Part shown: positions 6,721 through 8,469 of the stretch, piece by piece
How the letters are laid out: the number at the start of each line of letters is the position of its first letter
How positions within the stretch are numbered: the stretch's first letter is position 1
NCBI GenBank assembly: GCA_013911195.1
Contig: JACETS010000112.1
Coordinates: 1-8,469, forward strand
Source: Verrucomicrobiales bacterium
GTDB lineage: Bacteria; Verrucomicrobiota; Verrucomicrobiia; Verrucomicrobiales; DEV007
Direction of reading: 5' to 3'
DNA: 8,469 nucleotides
The notes under the pieces: model-generated
Told to the model about the DNA's origin: nothing
The model's input: the letters and a program-made list of their open reading frames with translations, nothing else
The model's database searches: none
Program-made: the position numbers and the translations under genes

Positions 6721-7470
6721 ATGAACGCTTTAAAAAATATTAGCATTGTATTTAAAAGAGAGCTTAAGGCTCAGTTTAACTCAATGTTGGCTTATGTATT
6801 TATTGTAATCTTCGTATTACTTTCAATGTCTTTAACTTTTTTATTAGATGATTTTTTTGCGCCCAATGCGCAGGATGCGTCATTAGAATTTTCATTCTTC
6901 CGCTGGCCAATGTGGTTGTTAATGTTTCTTGCTCCTGCTGTTGGAATGAGGTTATGGGCTGAAGAGCAAAGAACTGGTACCATAGAGCTCCTTTTGACAA
7001 TGCCTATATCAGTGTGGCATGCAATTGTTGGTAAGTTTCTTGCAGCATTATCTGTTATAACGATTGCCATATTATGCACCTTTCCAGTTGTTTTGACGGT
7101 TGCCTACTTAGGGGACCCAGATAATGGAACTATATGGGGTGGCTATATTGCTTGTATTTTTTATGGTGCAGGAGCCCTTGCAATAACTTGTGCTGTAAGT
7201 GCCTTAACAAGAAGTTCAGTTGCGTGTTTAATAATTGCTTTGTCGATTTGCTTTGGGCAATTGCTGATAGCAATACCACCTGTTCTTGAGTACGCTGCGG
7301 ATAATTGGAATGGTGCCGTTGCGGATATTCTAGGCTCACTCGGCACATGGTCTCATTACACCGAAATGAAAAGAGGTGTCATCTCACTTGCAAACGTAGT
7401 GTTTTATTTGTCTATGATCGCCTTTTGTCTTTTTTTAACCAGTGTCGTAATCAAGTCCAAAAGGGCATAA
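6721..7470 (+). CDS. ABC-2 type permease, GldF-like
   Basis: This is a 249-residue integral inner-membrane protein, probably with six helices at about 23-42, 62-79, 101-129, 139-163, 166-187 and 220-244. It begins with a short cytoplasmic amphipathic stretch (IVFKRELKAQFNSMLAYVF), which is typical of this group. The conserved ABC-2 segment EEQRTGTIELLLTMPIS (81-97) after helix 2 is the expected coupling element with the ATPase. It sits 35 bp after the ATPase and 16 bp before the GldG-like gene, so the three should make one complex. The start ATG is preceded by TATTATACTTGAT, which is TA-rich and lacks a Shine-Dalgarno sequence. Family membership is clear; the substrate is not. No lipoprotein or enzymatic motif is visible. 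Confidence 0.92.
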   Translation: MNALKNISIVFKRELKAQFNSMLAYVFIVIFVLLSMSLTFLLDDFFAPNAQDASLEFSFFRWPMWLLMFLAPAVGMRLWAEEQRTGTIELLLTMPISVWHAIVGKFLAALSVITIAILCTFPVVLTVAYLGDPDNGTIWGGYIACIFYGAGALAITCAVSALTRSSVACLIIALSICFGQLLIAIPPVLEYAADNWNGAVADILGSLGTWSHYTEMKRGVISLANVVFYLSMIAFCLFLTSVVIKSKRA

Positions 7471-7486
7471 AAATTTATTAAATATC

Positions 7487-8469
7487 ATGTCTTCCGAAAA
7501 CGAAAATTTAGCTAAAAGTAAATCCTTGGTTTGGTTGTACTCGGGTATAGGAGTAGTTCTGTCTTTTGTGATTTTAGTTGTTCTTAATTTAATTGTATCA
7601 ACTTCAATCCCTGTGAAGTTGGATCTAACAGAGGATAAAGTTCATACATTATCCAAAGGAACTAAAGATCTCTTAAGTGGATTAGATACACCTGTTGTCA
7701 TGTCATTCTTTGTTTCCAAGGATAAGGATAATATGCCTCCAGAACTGATTCCATTTACAAAAAGAGTTGAATCATTATTAAAGCAGTATGAAAGAGGAGC
7801 TAATAACCAATCAATTGAAATTGAAAGAGTAGATCCTACACCGGATTCCGAAGCTGAGGATAGAGCGAAGTTGAATAATCTCCAAGAGATACCAGGCAGA
7901 ATGAATGAGCCTGCTTACCTTGGTTTAACGGTGACTTGCCTTGACAGAAAATCAACGATTCCATTTATTCATCCACAAAGGGAGCAAATGTTGGAATATG
8001 ACATATCTCGAGCAATTGTAGAAGTAACTCGAGAAAGTTCTCCAAAAGTTGGGATCATCAGTGCTCTTCCTGTTCAAGGTGGCCCTGCCTCTCCTTTTCC
8101 TCAACCAGGCCAAGGCCAACAAAATAGACCGTGGCAGTTTTACACGCAATTAAAGCGTGATTATGATCCTGATCCCACAGAATTTGGAAGCAACCTAGTA
8201 GATTTGGGAATGGATGTTGAAGAAATACCAGCAGACATGGATGTTGTTTTACTCATTCATCCTGCAGGAATTTCTGATCAAGCTCAGTTTGCCTTAGATC
8301 AGTTTCTATTATCTGGGGGGCAGATTATCGCTTTTTTAGACCCATTCAGTGCAGTGGCTGCCCAGTCCCAGCCTCAACGTCAACCACAGTTTGGTGGAGC
8401 ACCACAAGCTCCCGGTATTCCCACATCATCAAATATGACTAAGCTTTTAAGTGCTTGGGGTGTTAGCTT
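7487..8469 (+). CDS. GldG-like ABC auxiliary protein (ABC_transp_aux family), 3'-truncated by the window edge
   Basis: The frame from ATG 7487 stays open to the right edge, giving 327 codons with no stop. After a short polar N-terminus there is one membrane helix (about 15-37). Next comes the GldG-family hallmark LDLTEDKVHTLSKGTKDLL (45-63), followed by DTPVVMSFFVSKDKDNMPPEL, then ISALPVQGG (191-199) and VLLIHPAGISDQAQFALDQFLLSGGQIIAFLDP (254-286). The bulk should be periplasmic and anchored beside the GldF-like permease. Two Pro/Gln/Gly-rich segments (about 195-216 and 293-313) look like flexible loops. Homologues usually continue for a few hundred more residues and often end in a further helix, so roughly half is missing here. 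It lies 16 bp after the permease. Its biochemical role is unknown; in Bacteroidota GldG is needed for gliding with GldA and GldF. Confidence 0.9.
   Translation, partial: MSSENENLAKSKSLVWLYSGIGVVLSFVILVVLNLIVSTSIPVKLDLTEDKVHTLSKGTKDLLSGLDTPVVMSFFVSKDKDNMPPELIPFTKRVESLLKQYERGANNQSIEIERVDPTPDSEAEDRAKLNNLQEIPGRMNEPAYLGLTVTCLDRKSTIPFIHPQREQMLEYDISRAIVEVTRESSPKVGIISALPVQGGPASPFPQPGQGQQNRPWQFYTQLKRDYDPDPTEFGSNLVDLGMDVEEIPADMDVVLLIHPAGISDQAQFALDQFLLSGGQIIAFLDPFSAVAAQSQPQRQPQFGGAPQAPGIPTSSNMTKLLSAWGVS

Noticed and set aside
6792..7079. 95-codon minus-strand open frame within the permease
   Set aside because: It is antisense to a well-supported membrane protein, and its sequence looks like a mirror of codons for hydrophobic residues.
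7952..8149. 65-codon minus-strand open frame inside the GldG-like gene
   Set aside because: It is overlapped entirely by the continuous GldG-like frame, and its composition is that of a shadow frame.
5717..8469. Gliding motility operon
   Set aside because: Similarity to GldA, GldF and GldG is real, but no other gliding gene is present and such ABC clusters occur in non-gliding bacteria.

Overview
The window is a stretch of bacterial chromosome with low-to-moderate GC and dense, ordinary coding. Its gene content and protein style best fit the Verrucomicrobiota (Opitutae/Puniceicoccales-like). The grounds are the order infB-rbfA-nrnA-truB-ribF, an IF-2 with a PVC-style N-domain and acidic Pro/Glu linker, a short TruB without a PUA domain, and a GldA/GldF/GldG-like ABC cluster outside any visible gliding locus. 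This placement is inferred from remembered family features, not from a search. No plus-strand start in the window has a recognisable Shine-Dalgarno sequence, nor does the single minus-strand one.

Layout. Positions 1-4817 (+) form a translation and RNA-metabolism operon. It holds the 3' part of infB (initiation factor 2, entering from the left edge), rbfA (30S maturation), a DHH/DHHA1 phosphoesterase of the NrnA type (nanoRNA/pAp degradation), truB (tRNA pseudouridine-55 synthase) and ribF (riboflavin kinase/FAD synthetase). Gaps are 60, 19, 3 and 17 bp, consistent with co-transcription. Positions 4825-5583 (-) encode an exonuclease III-family AP endonuclease, convergent with ribF and only 7 bp from it. 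Positions 5584-5716 are a divergent intergenic region with a perfect 7-bp inverted repeat. Positions 5717-8469 (+) hold a second operon: an ABC ATPase, an ABC-2 type permease of the GldF type, and the first 327 codons of a GldG-like (ABC_transp_aux) membrane-anchored protein that runs off the right edge.

How the genes work together. The first cluster links 30S assembly, initiation, tRNA modification and recycling of short RNAs, with flavin cofactor synthesis attached as in many bacteria. The ABC cluster should form one inner-membrane complex: ATPase, six-helix permease, and a periplasmic auxiliary domain tethered by one N-terminal helix. Its substrate cannot be told from the sequence.

Novelty. 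I see no convincing undescribed system, mobile element, CRISPR array or RNA gene. The points most worth a second look are the uniform lack of Shine-Dalgarno sequences, the odd ribF start (a three-codon ATG ORF whose stop overlaps the GTG start), the inverted repeat between xth and the ABC operon, and the uncharacterised role of the GldAFG-like complex.
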